Shown: positions 51,490 through 60,873, counted from the stretch's first letter. The stretch: 64,000 bases of DNA from JADZAI01 sp046348585 (GCA_046348585.1 JAXMDZ010000011.1:1-64000), one strand, 5' to 3'. The notes: generated by a model not told the origin, from the sequence alone. Numbers and translations: made by a program.

Positions 51490-51924
51490 TCAGGCGGGCT
51501 CGGCGGCGTCCTCGTCGGTGCCGGCGATGACCCGGACGAGGTCGAGAATGCCGCGCCGGAGCTTGCCTTCCTTGATCCGCGTATAGGCGCGGTTCAGCGA
51601 CAGGCCTTCCGAACTGGACACGAAGTCCATCACGAAGGGTTCGCTGTCGCCGTCCGAGAAGCCGTGCGGGCGGGCGACCGGGCGGTCGCCTTCGGCCGGC
51701 ATGTCGTCGAAGAAATACTGCACCGGCACGTCGAGAATGCGCGACACTTCATAAAGGCGGCTCGCCCCGATGCGGTTGGCGCCCTTCTCGTATTTCTGGA
51801 CCTGCTGGAAGGTGACGCCCAGCAACTCGCCCAGCTTCTCCTGACTCATCCCGATCAGCATGCGTCGCAGACGCACGCGCGCACCGACATGGGCGTCGAT
51901 CGGATTCATGGACCGTTTCGGCAT
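51490..51924 (-). CDS. XRE-family HTH transcriptional regulator
   Basis: 144 aa. HTH_3 domain (about 13-70): VGARVRLRRMLIGMSQEKLGELLGVTFQQVQKYEKGANRIGASRLYEVSRIL, followed by PVQYFFDDMP and a C-terminal helical tail ending in RGILDLVRVI. This conserved alphaproteobacterial regulator commonly lies next to metK; its targets are not known to me. It may bind the nested inverted repeat in its own promoter region. Confidence 0.88.
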   Translation of the reverse strand: MPKRSMNPIDAHVGARVRLRRMLIGMSQEKLGELLGVTFQQVQKYEKGANRIGASRLYEVSRILDVPVQYFFDDMPAEGDRPVARPHGFSDGDSEPFVMDFVSSSEGLSLNRAYTRIKEGKLRRGILDLVRVIAGTDEDAAEPA

Positions 51925-51949
51925 AAGTGGCCTTCCCCAAGATCGGCAG

Positions 51950-51996
51950 CACTGCCTGATTTAGTGTCACAAATCGGCTTGTCCGATTAGGCAGTG
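51950..51996. promoter_or_regulatory. Nested inverted repeats upstream of the XRE gene
   Basis: Outer arms CACTGCCT (51950-51957) and AGGCAGTG (51989-51996); inner arms AATCGG and CCGATT (51972-51988) around CTTGT. On the minus strand a TTGACG -35-like element lies just upstream, putting the repeat over the -10 and start site. Could be an operator or a leader structure. Confidence 0.55.
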
Positions 51997-52046
51997 AAAC
52001 CACGCCGCGTCAACAACATGGGCCTCAACCTTGGTTCGTATGTCCA

Positions 52047-53596
52047 TTACTTTTCGCTATTAGTCGATACCTGTGTGGAAAAGGTTGCACTCGGGCGTCG
52101 ATGCACGAGGCCCGCGGCAAGCGCCAGTACGATCATCGCAAAGAGCGAATTATGGCCGAACCGGGCGAAAACCGTTTCGGCATAGGCGGCCGGCAACACC
52201 CTGTCGACCAATCCGGAGGTTTGCAACCCTATGGTTGCGTCGAGGTTGCCTTGCGCGTCTATGACGGCCGAAATGCCGGTCGTCGCCGAGCGAATCAGCG
52301 GCAGGCCCTCCTCGATGGCGCGGAAGCGGGCGGCCGTCAGATGCTGGTGGGGGCCGGTCTGGGTGCCGAACCAGGAATCGTCGGTGACGTTGACCAGCCA
52401 GCGCGGCCGCGCGCCGGGGCCACCACCTCGGCCGGGAACAGCACCTCGTAGCAGACCAGCGCCCCGAACGGCGGCAGGCCGGCGAGCGACAGCGTCCGCA
52501 GGCCCGGCCCGGCCGAGAAGGCCCCGCCGATGCGCGCCGTCAGGCTGGCGATGCCCAGCGCACGGAACGCTTCGGGAAACGGCAGATACTCGCCGAACGG
52601 CACCAGATGCGCCTTGTCGTAGGTCGCCAGCACCCGGCCGCCCGCGTCGATCGCGAGCAGCGCGTTGTAGTAGTGCGTTCCGCCCTCGTCCGTCAGTTCC
52701 CGGCGGGCCGAGCCGGCGAGCAGGACCTGTCCCGGCCGCATCCGTTCGGCGATCGCCGCGAGCGCCTCCGGCGTTTCGTCGAGAAAGGCGATGACCCCTT
52801 CGGGCCAGACGAAGACGTCGATATCCGCCGCCCCGTCCGCGAAGGTCAGCGTGACGAGGCGCTGCCAGAGGCGTTGCAGATAGCCGGGCTTGGCCTTGTC
52901 GCTTTGCGGGTTGTCGGGCTGCACCACGCGCAGGCGCGGCAGCTCGCCGCCGAGTTCCGGCGGCGGGCGCAGCGTCCCGAACGCGAAGGCCCCGCCCAGC
53001 AGCGCCAGCGCCGCGGCGAAGGGGACGAAGCGGAAGGCCCCGCGTTCCCGGATGAGGGGCGGCAGCGAGAAGGCGGCGAGCATGGCCGCGAAGGTGAGGC
53101 CGTAAAGACCGATCAGCGCCGCGCCCTGGGCGATCGGGGTATCGACGAAGGCCGCGCCGAAGAGGTTCCAGGGAAAGCCCGTGAAAATGAAGCTGCGCAG
53201 ATACTCGACCGAAGCGAAAACCGCCGTGAGAATCAGCGCGAACGCCGCGCCGCGGCGTCCGAAAATCGCCGCAACCCCCGTCGCCAGCGCCGGAAACAGC
53301 GCCATCCCGGACGGCAGCAGCGCCATCGCAAACGGCATCATCCAGACCGTCGCCGGATCAACGTAGAAGGCCTCGGCCACCCAGTAGAGCCCGCCCGCGT
53401 AATAGCCGAAGCCGAAGGCCCAGCCGGTCCAGGCGGCGGCGCGGACCGGACGGGCGGCGGCGAGCGCGCCATCGGCCAGCCAGAAGAAGGCGGCGAGCGC
53501 GGCCAGCATCAGCGGCCAGAGATTGAACGGCGCCATGCCGAGCACCGCGATGCCGCCCAGGACGGCCGCCAGAGCCATGCGGACGGGGAGCCTCAT
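52047..53596 (-). CDS. lnt: Apolipoprotein N-acyltransferase, frame broken by one base
   Basis: About 516 aa if corrected. N-terminal membrane helices, then the nitrilase-fold domain with the catalytic glutamate in VWPEGVI, lysine in TYDKAHLVPFGEYLPF and cysteine in LVCYEVLFP. A missing base near 52414 turns the frame; with it, NVTDDSWFGTQTGPHQHL and the final transmembrane helix follow to the stop at 52047. Adds the third acyl chain to lipoproteins. Start ATG overlaps the corC stop. Normally essential, so sequence error is likely. Confidence 0.9.
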
Positions 53597-54552
53597 AGGG
53601 CCGCGCTGGTTTCCGGTTCGGGCTGGACCGAACGGCGCACCCGCACCCGCCGCACCCGGCGCGGATCGGCCTCGGCGACCTCGAAGTCGAGGCCGCAGGG
53701 ATGGCGCAGCACTTCGCCGGCCTGCGGCACGCGGCCCGCCATGGCGGCGATGAAGCCGCCGAGCGTGTCCATCTCCGGCGGCTCGCCATCCAGCGTCAGG
53801 CGCACGTCAGCGGCCTTTTCCAGATCCTCGATCGCCACCCGCGCGTCGGCCTCGAAGCCGCCGTCGGGCAGCAGCGTCAGGTCGGGCTCTTCGTCGGTAT
53901 CGTGTTCGTCCTCGATCTCGCCGACGATCTGTTCGACCAGATCCTCGATCGAGACGAGGCCGTCGGTGCCGCCATATTCGTCGATCACCAGCGCCAGATG
54001 GCTGCGCGTCGCCTGCATCTTGAGCAGCAGATCGAGCGCCGGCATCGAGGGCGTGACGAATTGCATGTCGCGCTTGAGCTTCATCAAGTCGAAGGCGGCG
54101 CGGGCCTCGGGGTCGGCGATGGCGGCGATCATGTCCTTCACGTGGATCATGCCGAGCGGCTCGTCGAGCGTCTCGCGATAGACCGGCATGCGCGAGTGCT
54201 GGGCCTCGGCGAAGATCCGGATGACCTCCTCGAACGGGGCCGAAACCTCGACCCCGACGATGTCGGCGCGCGGGGTCATCAAGTCGGAGACCTTGAGTTC
54301 GCCGAACTTGAGCAGGTTGCGCAGCATCGCCCGCTCCTTGGGCGACAGCGCCTCCTCGGCGTCCTCCTCCTCAAGGATGTCCTCGATGGATTCCTTGACG
54401 TCGTTGTCGCGGCGGCCGCCGCGCAGAAAGGACGCCAGCCCCGCGAACAGGCCGCCCAGAAGCGGCCGCGACGGGGTTTCCCTACTCGCAGGATCGTCGG
54501 CGGGCTTCGCAGGCGCAGGCTGCGGCGTCGTCTCGGGGGCGGCGTCGCTCAT
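53593..54552 (-). CDS. corC: CBS-domain CorC/HlyC-family protein
   Basis: 319 aa, soluble. Two CBS repeats (about 80-205; LMTPRADIVGVEVSAPFEEVIRIFAE and MQFVTPSMPALDLLLKMQATRSHLALVIDEYGGTDGLVSIEDLVEQIVGEI) and a C-terminal CorC_HlyC domain (about 225-310). No DUF21 membrane part. Known as YbeX in enterobacteria, next to ybeY and lnt; linked to ribosome function and Mg/Co efflux. Confidence 0.9.
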   Translation of the reverse strand: MSDAAPETTPQPAPAKPADDPASRETPSRPLLGGLFAGLASFLRGGRRDNDVKESIEDILEEEDAEEALSPKERAMLRNLLKFGELKVSDLMTPRADIVGVEVSAPFEEVIRIFAEAQHSRMPVYRETLDEPLGMIHVKDMIAAIADPEARAAFDLMKLKRDMQFVTPSMPALDLLLKMQATRSHLALVIDEYGGTDGLVSIEDLVEQIVGEIEDEHDTDEEPDLTLLPDGGFEADARVAIEDLEKAADVRLTLDGEPPEMDTLGGFIAAMAGRVPQAGEVLRHPCGLDFEVAEADPRRVRRVRVRRSVQPEPETSAAL

Positions 54553-54576
54553 CGCTTTGGCTATCGACCTCTTCGT

Positions 54577-55044
54577 TCAGGCATAGGGATCGCCGATGCC
54601 GAAACGGCCCAGCACGCGGCGCTCGAGCTTCTCCATGCGCCGCGCCTCCCCACGCGCCATGTGATCATAGCCCATCAGGTGCAGAATCCCATGCACGATG
54701 AGATGGGCGGTGTGATCGCGGACCGGCTTGCCCTGCCCTGCGGCCTCGGCGAGCACGGTTTCGAGCGCCAGGATGACGTCGCCGCCCCCCGCAGGCGAGG
54801 GGAAGGACAGCACGTTGGTCGGCTTGTTCTGGCCCCGGAACGAGAGATTGAGCGCCTGAACCGCGCGGTCGCCGGCGAAGGCGAGCGTGGTGTCTCCGGC
54901 GAGCGGCGGGGCGCCGTCGGCGATCGCTTCGGCCTCGGCGGCGGCGGCGAGGCGGCGCGCGAGCGCGGCGAGGCCCGGCACGTGGGTGCGCCAGGCGGCC
55001 TTGCGAATCGCGATGGCGCGTTCAGGTGCCGGAGGCGTCGCCAT
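54577..55044 (-). CDS. ybeY: Endoribonuclease YbeY
   Basis: 155 aa. Metal motif HGILHLMGYDH and NLSFRGQNKPTNVLSFP. Takes part in 16S rRNA 3' end maturation and ribosome quality control. ATG 55044 overlaps the end of phoH by 23 bp; an ATG at 55053 is also in frame. Confidence 0.92.
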   Translation of the reverse strand: MATPPAPERAIAIRKAAWRTHVPGLAALARRLAAAAEAEAIADGAPPLAGDTTLAFAGDRAVQALNLSFRGQNKPTNVLSFPSPAGGGDVILALETVLAEAAGQGKPVRDHTAHLIVHGILHLMGYDHMARGEARRMEKLERRVLGRFGIGDPYA

Positions 55045-56014
55045 GGCGCTCATAGGCGGAGACGATGCGGCCGACCAGCGGATGGCGGACGACATCGGCG
55101 GCGGCGAAGCGGCGGATGGCGACGCCGTCGACGCCGTCCAGCACACGCAGCGCCTCATCGAGACCCGACATCTGGCCGCGCGGCAGGTCGCTCTGCGACG
55201 GGTCGCCGGTGATCGCCATGCGCGAGCCTTCGCCGAAGCGGGTGAGGAACATGCGCATCTGCATCGGCGTGGCGTTCTGCGCCTCGTCGAGGATGACGAA
55301 GCTGTGGGCCAGGGTGCGGCCGCGCATGAAGGCGAGCGGGGCGATCTCGATGTCGCCAACCTCGATGCGGCGCTGCACGTCCTTGCCGGGCATGCAGTCG
55401 TGCAGCGCGTCGTAGAGCGGGCGGAGATAGGGATCGACCTTCTCCTTCAGATCGCCCGGCAGGAAGCCGAGGCGCTCGCCCGCCTCGACCGCCGGGCGCG
55501 AGAGCACGATGCGCTCCACCTGTCCGCTGGCGAGGAAGGAGGCGGCGGCGGCGACCGCGAGATAGGTCTTGCCGGTGCCGGCCGGACCGATGCCGAAGAC
55601 CATGTCCTCGGTCAGCAGCGCATCGACATAGGAGGCCTGCGCCCGGCCGCGCGCCGCGATCGTGCGCCGCGGCGTGCGGATGACGCCGGCCGGAACGCCG
55701 GCCTCGCCCTGGAGCGCGCCCCTGATCGCCGCATCGACGTCGGCCATCGACAACTCGCCCGTGAGGTCCAGCCGGGTTTCGAGCGCCCTGAGTGCCGCGA
55801 TGGCGGCGTCCGCCTCGTGCGCCGCGCCGCTCACCGTGATCTGGTTGCCGCGCCTTGCGACGCGCACGTCGAGCTTCTGTTCGAGGCGCACGGCGAAACG
55901 GTCGAGCGGCCCCAGCAGCGCGCCGAGCTTGCGGTTGTCGGCGGCCTCGACGCTGCGTTCGACCGTCGCCTTGCGGGGCGCGGCGGGCGGCGCGGATTTC
56001 GAGCGGCGTGTCAT
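55022..56014 (-). CDS. ybeZ: PhoH-family ATPase (YbeZ)
   Basis: 330 aa. Walker A GPAGTGKTYLA, Walker B FVILDEAQNA, and FLTRFGEGSRMAITGD motif of PhoH proteins. Functions with YbeY in RNA metabolism. ATGA overlap with miaB upstream and overlap with ybeY downstream, a tightly coupled set. Confidence 0.93.
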   Translation of the reverse strand: MTRRSKSAPPAAPRKATVERSVEAADNRKLGALLGPLDRFAVRLEQKLDVRVARRGNQITVSGAAHEADAAIAALRALETRLDLTGELSMADVDAAIRGALQGEAGVPAGVIRTPRRTIAARGRAQASYVDALLTEDMVFGIGPAGTGKTYLAVAAAASFLASGQVERIVLSRPAVEAGERLGFLPGDLKEKVDPYLRPLYDALHDCMPGKDVQRRIEVGDIEIAPLAFMRGRTLAHSFVILDEAQNATPMQMRMFLTRFGEGSRMAITGDPSQSDLPRGQMSGLDEALRVLDGVDGVAIRRFAAADVVRHPLVGRIVSAYERHGDASGT

Positions 56015-57345
56015 GCGGCCTCCGCGCGGACGAGGGCGCCGCTGAGCGAGTTCTGGGTGGCGCTCGCCACGTCGACCTCGGCGATCCGACCGATCAGGTC
56101 CATGTCGCCGTCCACATGCACGGCCTGAAGCCAGGGCGAGCGGCCGGCGATCTGGCCGGGGTGGCGGCCGGGGCGGTCGAAGAGGACCGGGATGCGCGCA
56201 CCGATGCGCCCGGCGTTGAAGGCGACCTGCTGGCGGACGAGTTCGTCCTGCAATTCCTTCAGGCGCGCATCCTTCACCGCTTCGGCGATCTGCTTCGGCA
56301 TCGCCGCGCCCGGCGTGCCGGGACGGCGCGAATATTTGAAGCTGAAGGCCTGGGCGAAGCCGATGTCGCGGATCAGCGCCATGGTCGCTTCGAAATCCGC
56401 GTCGGTCTCACTTGGAAAGCCGACGATGAAATCGGACGAGAGCGCGAGATCGGGCCGGGCGTCGCGCAGCCGGTCGATCAGGCGGCGATAGTCGGCGGCG
56501 GTGTGCTTGCGGTTCATCGCCGCAAGGATGCGGTCGGACCCCGACTGCACCGGCAGATGCAGGAACGGCATCAGCGCGGGGACGTCGCGGTGGGCGGCGA
56601 TGAGATCGTCGTCCATGTCGCGCGGATGGCTGGTCGTGTAGCGGATGCGGGCGAGGCCGTCGATGTCGGCGAGCGCGCGCACGAGGCGGGCGAGACCCCA
56701 GTCGCTGCCGTCCGGCCCTTCGGCCCGGTAGGCGTTGACGTTCTGGCCGAGCAGCGTGATCTCGCGCGCCCCGGTTTCCGCCATGCGCCGCGCCTCGGCG
56801 AGGATCGAGGCGGGCCCGCGCGAATATTCGGCGCCGCGCGTGTAGGGCACGACGCAGAAGGTGCAGAACTTGTCGCAGCCTTCCTGAACGGTGAGGAAGC
56901 GGGCGACGCCGGCCTGGCCGCTGTCGGCGGGCAGGGCGTCGAACTTGTCGAGCGCCGGAAACTCGGTGTCGAGGGCGCGGCCGGCGCCGCGATGGATCTC
57001 GGCGATCATCTGCGGCAGGCGGTGATAGGCCTGCGGCCCGACCACGATGTCGACGGCGGGCGCGCGGCGGGCGATCTCCTCGCCCTCGGCCTGCGCGACG
57101 CAGCCCGCGACGGCGATCATCATGCCGTCGCGCTCGCTCTTCAACTTCGCGAGGCGGCCGAGTTCGGAATAGACCTTCTCGGCCGCCTTCTCGCGGATGT
57201 GGCAGGTGTTGAGGATGACCAGATCCGCGCCCTCCGCCTCGTCCGACGGCGCATAGCCGATGGGCGCCAGGACGTCAGCCATGCGCTGACTGTCGTAGAC
57301 GTTCATCTGGCAGCCATAGGTCTTGATGTGGACCTTGCGGGTCAC
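56011..57345 (-). CDS. miaB: tRNA-2-methylthio-N6-dimethylallyladenosine synthase
   Basis: 444 aa radical-SAM methylthiotransferase. Auxiliary-cluster cysteines in TYGCQMN, LNTCHIREKA and VAGCVAQ; radical-SAM CxxxCxxC in EGCDKFCTFCVVPYTRG; C-terminal TRAM domain (about 375-440). GTG 57345 (TRKVHIKTYGCQMN) is used since the frame upstream is not conserved-looking. Confidence 0.94.
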   Translation of the reverse strand: MTRKVHIKTYGCQMNVYDSQRMADVLAPIGYAPSDEAEGADLVILNTCHIREKAAEKVYSELGRLAKLKSERDGMMIAVAGCVAQAEGEEIARRAPAVDIVVGPQAYHRLPQMIAEIHRGAGRALDTEFPALDKFDALPADSGQAGVARFLTVQEGCDKFCTFCVVPYTRGAEYSRGPASILAEARRMAETGAREITLLGQNVNAYRAEGPDGSDWGLARLVRALADIDGLARIRYTTSHPRDMDDDLIAAHRDVPALMPFLHLPVQSGSDRILAAMNRKHTAADYRRLIDRLRDARPDLALSSDFIVGFPSETDADFEATMALIRDIGFAQAFSFKYSRRPGTPGAAMPKQIAEAVKDARLKELQDELVRQQVAFNAGRIGARIPVLFDRPGRHPGQIAGRSPWLQAVHVDGDMDLIGRIAEVDVASATQNSLSGALVRAEAA

Positions 57346-57426
57346 GGGGGCGGCAGTCCTTGAGGGTCGAGGGCGCGGTTTATGCCCGACAAGGCCGGTC
57401 GGGCGCAAATCGGCGGCGCGGCCGGA

Positions 57427-57654
57427 TCAATACGGAACCTGACCGGCGAACGGCGCGACGACCCAGAGAAGATAGAGGCAGATCCCCGCCACCAGCCCAT
57501 ATTGGACGATCGCCGCCCAATAGGCGGCGGGCGCATCGACCCGCGTGCAGTTCGGTCCGAACCAGCGTTTCACCTCGCCCCGGGAGAGCGACATGGCGAT
57601 CTGGTAGCCCGCGTGCAGGGCCATCGCGCCGACGAAGAGGAACCAGAGGACCAT
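57427..57654 (-). CDS. Small two-helix membrane protein
   Basis: 75 aa. Two hydrophobic helices (about 2-18 and 45-68) joined by a short basic/polar loop with a single cysteine. Family not recognised. It sits between plsC and miaB in the same direction, so is probably co-transcribed. Confidence 0.65.
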   Translation of the reverse strand: MVLWFLFVGAMALHAGYQIAMSLSRGEVKRWFGPNCTRVDAPAAYWAAIVQYGLVAGICLYLLWVVAPFAGQVPY

Positions 57655-57758
57655 GGGCGTCGCCTCGATCTGGGCGGCTTTCTTAATCCCGGGACGCTCT
57701 ACAATCCCTTACGTGCGGCGGCGCAATCCGCGCCGATGCGCGTCTTCCGGCGGACGGC

Positions 57759-58643
57759 CTAGCCGCGTCCGGCCAGCGCCCGGGCGAGCGAGTCGGAGAT
57801 GATCGCCTCGCATTTCTGCGTCAGCGCCTTGCGCGAGCCGCATTCCTCCACCGTCATCGACGGGTGGAGAGTGATCTCGCAGTCGATGGGGCCGAGGCGG
57901 AAGGCCTCCCACAGATGCGGCACGAGGTCCATGTCGCCGTACCAGGCGAAGAAGGGCCGGAACTCGCGGTTCATCGGCAGGCCCTGCAGCTTGGTGTAGG
58001 CGATGCTCATCGGCTGGACGCGGATCGCCTTCGGCGCGCCGTCCGGCCCGGGAATCGTGCCTTCGGCGGCGCTGAGCAGCGCGCTCTTGAAGGGCAGGAC
58101 GCGATTGCCGTCGCTGGACGTGCCTTCGGGGAAGAGCACGATCGTGTCGCCGCGGCCGAGGCGATCCTTGATCACGTCGCGCTGCTCGGCGGTCTTGGAG
58201 CGGCGCTCGCGCTCGACATAGACGGTCTCCTGAAGGCGGGCGAGGAGGCCGAAGAACGGCCAGGTATCGACCTGCTTCTTGGCGATGAAGCTGATCGGGC
58301 CGACGCTGGAGACCGAAACGATGTCGAGCCACGAGGCGTGGTTGGAGGCGATGAGGACGCCGCCGCCGCTTTCGATCGCCCCCGTCACCTTCACCCGCAT
58401 GCCGATGATGCGGCAGACGAGGCGGTGGAAGCGGAATGGGATCGCCTTGCGGCCCGGCAGGCGCAGCTTCACCATCGTCCACTGCACGGGAATGACGAGC
58501 AGGGTCGCCAGAACGAAACCCGCGAGGCGGAAATAGCCGCGCAGCTTCTGCATCGCGCTGAGCGCGTTGATCGGCAGGATCTCGTCCTCCGCGTCGAGGC
58601 GCGGACGGCGGCTTGCCGGTGCGGCGAGGGCGGCGTCGGTCAC
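57759..58643 (-). CDS. plsC: 1-acyl-sn-glycerol-3-phosphate acyltransferase family protein
   Basis: 294 aa. An N-terminal hydrophobic helix, then acyltransferase motif I SNHASWLD (HX4D), motif III FPEGTSSDGNRVLPFK, and a final motif with KLQGLPMN. Acylates lysophosphatidate in the inner membrane; an ornithine-lipid OlsA-type role cannot be ruled out. Start overlaps the fur stop (ATGA). Confidence 0.88.
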   Translation of the reverse strand: MTDAALAAPASRRPRLDAEDEILPINALSAMQKLRGYFRLAGFVLATLLVIPVQWTMVKLRLPGRKAIPFRFHRLVCRIIGMRVKVTGAIESGGGVLIASNHASWLDIVSVSSVGPISFIAKKQVDTWPFFGLLARLQETVYVERERRSKTAEQRDVIKDRLGRGDTIVLFPEGTSSDGNRVLPFKSALLSAAEGTIPGPDGAPKAIRVQPMSIAYTKLQGLPMNREFRPFFAWYGDMDLVPHLWEAFRLGPIDCEITLHPSMTVEECGSRKALTQKCEAIISDSLARALAGRG

Positions 58644-59062
58644 GATTTCGGCTTCGTCTCGATGGGCGTGCCGTAGAGCTCCAGCCGGTGATCGACGAGC
58701 TTGAAGCCGAGCCGTTCGGCGACCAGCTGCTGAAGCCGTTCGATTTCCTCGTCGCGGAACTCGATGACCTTGCCGCTCGTCAGGTCGATCAGGTGGTCGT
58801 GGTGTTCCTCGGGCGCTTCCTCGTAGCGCGAGCGGCCGTCGCGGAAATCGTGGCGTTCGAGGATGCCGGCATCCTCGAACAGGCGCACGGTGCGATAGAC
58901 GGTGGCGATCGAGATGCGGCTGTCGACCGCCGCCGCGCGGCGGTGCAGCTCCTCGGCGTCGGGGTGGTCGTGCGCCTCCGACAGCACGCGGGCGATCACC
59001 CGGCGCTGCTCGGTCATCCGAAGGCCCTTGTCGACGCAGAGCTTTTCGATTCGATGAGGCAT
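58640..59062 (-). CDS. fur: Fur-family metalloregulator
   Basis: 140 aa. DNA-binding half LCVDKGLRMTEQRRVIARVLSEAHDHPDAEELHRRAAAVDSRISIATVYRTVRLFEDAGIL, sensor/dimer half with HHDHLIDLTSGKVIEFRDEEIERLQ. Typical Fur (or manganese-responding Mur, as this branch is called in rhizobia). Likely acts at the bfd Fur box. Overlaps rimI (TGATG). Confidence 0.9.
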   Translation of the reverse strand: MPHRIEKLCVDKGLRMTEQRRVIARVLSEAHDHPDAEELHRRAAAVDSRISIATVYRTVRLFEDAGILERHDFRDGRSRYEEAPEEHHDHLIDLTSGKVIEFRDEEIERLQQLVAERLGFKLVDHRLELYGTPIETKPKS

Positions 59063-59535
59063 CAGGAACCCTTCCCGTCTCGGACCGCGATATCGGTGAG
59101 CGCCGCTCGCATCACGATGGCATCGACCCCGCCGGCATAATAGCGCGCCCGGCGCGACATGTCGCCGAATCCAAGCGCGCGGTAAAGCGCCAGCGCGGGC
59201 CGGTTGTCGGCGGCGACGTCGAGGAACATCGTTTCGGCCCCCTCTGCGGCGAGATCGGCCGCCGCCCGGCGCAGCAGCGTCCGGCCAAGGCCGTGGCGGC
59301 GGGCGGCGGGCACGACGCCGATCGACAGAAGCTCGGATTCCGGCGGCACGCATTGGAGGAGCGCGAAACCGAGATCGCCATTGCCGTCGGCAGCGATCAG
59401 CGCGAAGCCGCCGGGACCGGAGACGAGGCGGGCGATCGAGGCGGCGTCCCAGGCCTCGGCGAAGCAGGCGGCGTGGAGGGCCGCCAGCCGCGCCGCCTCG
59501 CCGGCTCCGGCGCGTTCGAGGCGAAGCGCGCTCAT
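59062..59535 (-). CDS. rimI: Ribosomal-protein-alanine N-acetyltransferase-like GNAT protein
   Basis: 157 aa GNAT. The acetyl-CoA motif is VVPAARRHGLGRTLLRRA, followed by ETMFLDVAADNRPALALYRALGFGDMSRRARYY. Directly follows tsaB, the usual rimI place. Acetylation of S18 is family knowledge. Confidence 0.88.
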   Translation of the reverse strand: MSALRLERAGAGEAARLAALHAACFAEAWDAASIARLVSGPGGFALIAADGNGDLGFALLQCVPPESELLSIGVVPAARRHGLGRTLLRRAAADLAAEGAETMFLDVAADNRPALALYRALGFGDMSRRARYYAGGVDAIVMRAALTDIAVRDGKGS

Positions 59536-60224
59536 GGCCGGGCGCGGTATTGCGGCGGCGGGGCCTTGAGGGGGCCGGGCAGCTTGGCGTCAGGGGCACG
59601 CAGATAGAGCGGGGCGGGCGGCCCGGACGGTTCGGGCAAAGCGAGGCCGAGGCGCGCGACGATCGCGGCGTCGGGCTGGTCGGACCGCGCGAGCGCGGCG
59701 GCGCCGGGGGCAAGGAGCGCAGCGATGGCGGCGGCGGCAGTGCCGGCCAGCACCGGCGCGCCGCCCAGCGCGGCAAGGCTTTGGACGGCCCCGGCGAGCG
59801 TCAGCAGCGCGGGCGGGCCCAGCGGCGCGCCATCGGCCGCGAAGCCCTGGACATAGGCCTCGCCCCGGCGGGCGTCGCTGGCGACGAGCACCGGACGGCC
59901 GGGATATTCGGCGCGGGCCGCCGCGGCGATGACCTCCAGCGTGGTGAGCCCGACGCAGCCGATCCCCAGCGCCGCCGCCAGGCCGCGCGCGAAGGCGAGG
60001 CCGATACGCTGTCCGGTGAAGGTGCCCGGCCCGGTCGTCACCGCGATGCGCCCGAGATCGGCGAAGGCGACACCGGCCTCCGCCATCAGCGCCTCGGCCA
60101 TCGGGGCCAGCGCCTCGGCGTGGCCCGCCGTCATCGCCCGGTAGCGCCGGGCGCGCAGGCCGGATTCGCTGGCCAGCGCCACCGAGCAGGCGCCGAGCGC
60201 GGTATCGATGCCGAGACAGAGCAC
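59532..60224 (-). CDS. tsaB: tRNA threonylcarbamoyladenosine biosynthesis protein TsaB
   Basis: 230 aa, ASKHA-fold. MLCLGIDTALGACSVAL, HAEALAPM and GPGTFTGQRIGLAFARGLA are TsaB signatures. With TsaD and TsaE it makes t6A37 in ANN-decoding tRNAs. ATGA coupling to rimI. Confidence 0.93.
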   Translation of the reverse strand: MLCLGIDTALGACSVALASESGLRARRYRAMTAGHAEALAPMAEALMAEAGVAFADLGRIAVTTGPGTFTGQRIGLAFARGLAAALGIGCVGLTTLEVIAAAARAEYPGRPVLVASDARRGEAYVQGFAADGAPLGPPALLTLAGAVQSLAALGGAPVLAGTAAAAIAALLAPGAAALARSDQPDAAIVARLGLALPEPSGPPAPLYLRAPDAKLPGPLKAPPPQYRARP

Positions 60225-60239
60225 GCCGCCGACCGCCCG

Positions 60240-60836
60240 TCAGAGAACCTGACAGGCATCCTCGAAGGAGAGGCGCGGCAGGCGGGGAAAGACCGCCGCC
60301 GGATCGCCGATGCCGACCGCGCAGATGAAATTGGAGCGGATGGAGGTGCCGGCGAAGAACTCCCTGTCGACGCCGGCGTTGTCGAACCCGGACATGGGGC
60401 CGCAATCCAGCCCCAGCGCGCGGGCGGCCACGATGAAGTACGCGCCCTGCAACGAACCGTTGCGCATGGCTGAGACCTCGGCGCCCTTGGGATCGTTCGC
60501 GAACCAGTCGCGGGCGGCGGGCGCGTGCGGGAAGAGCTGCGGGATCTTCTCGTAGAAGGCGGCATCGTTGGCGATGATGACGACCGCCGGGGCCTTCATG
60601 GTCTTGGCGCGGTTGCCTTCCGACAGATAGGGCGAAAGGCGCTGTTTCGCCTCCGGGCTGGTCAGGAAGACGAAGCGGGCGGGCGAGGCGTTGGCCGCCG
60701 TCGGCCCCAGCCGCGCCAGGTCGTAGACGGCCCGCAGCATGGTTTCGGAGACCGGCGCGTCGGTCCAGGCGTTCTGGGTCCGCGCGGCGCGAAAGATCTG
60801 GTCGAGCGCGGCGTCGGAGAGCGGCTGGTGCGTCAT
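60240..60836 (-). CDS. Nitroreductase-family protein (RutE/malonic semialdehyde reductase-like)
   Basis: 198 aa FMN-dependent reductase. FRAARTQNAWTDAPVSETMLRAVYDLARLGPTAANASPARFVFL and ALGLDCGPMSGFDNAGVDREFF match the RutE/HadB group. Those enzymes reduce malonic semialdehyde in pyrimidine degradation, but no other rut genes are nearby, so the substrate is open. Confidence 0.85.
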   Translation of the reverse strand: MTHQPLSDAALDQIFRAARTQNAWTDAPVSETMLRAVYDLARLGPTAANASPARFVFLTSPEAKQRLSPYLSEGNRAKTMKAPAVVIIANDAAFYEKIPQLFPHAPAARDWFANDPKGAEVSAMRNGSLQGAYFIVAARALGLDCGPMSGFDNAGVDREFFAGTSIRSNFICAVGIGDPAAVFPRLPRLSFEDACQVL

Positions 60837-60873
60837 GGAAGTCCCCCTGGCAGGCTGGCGATTCGCGGCGATC

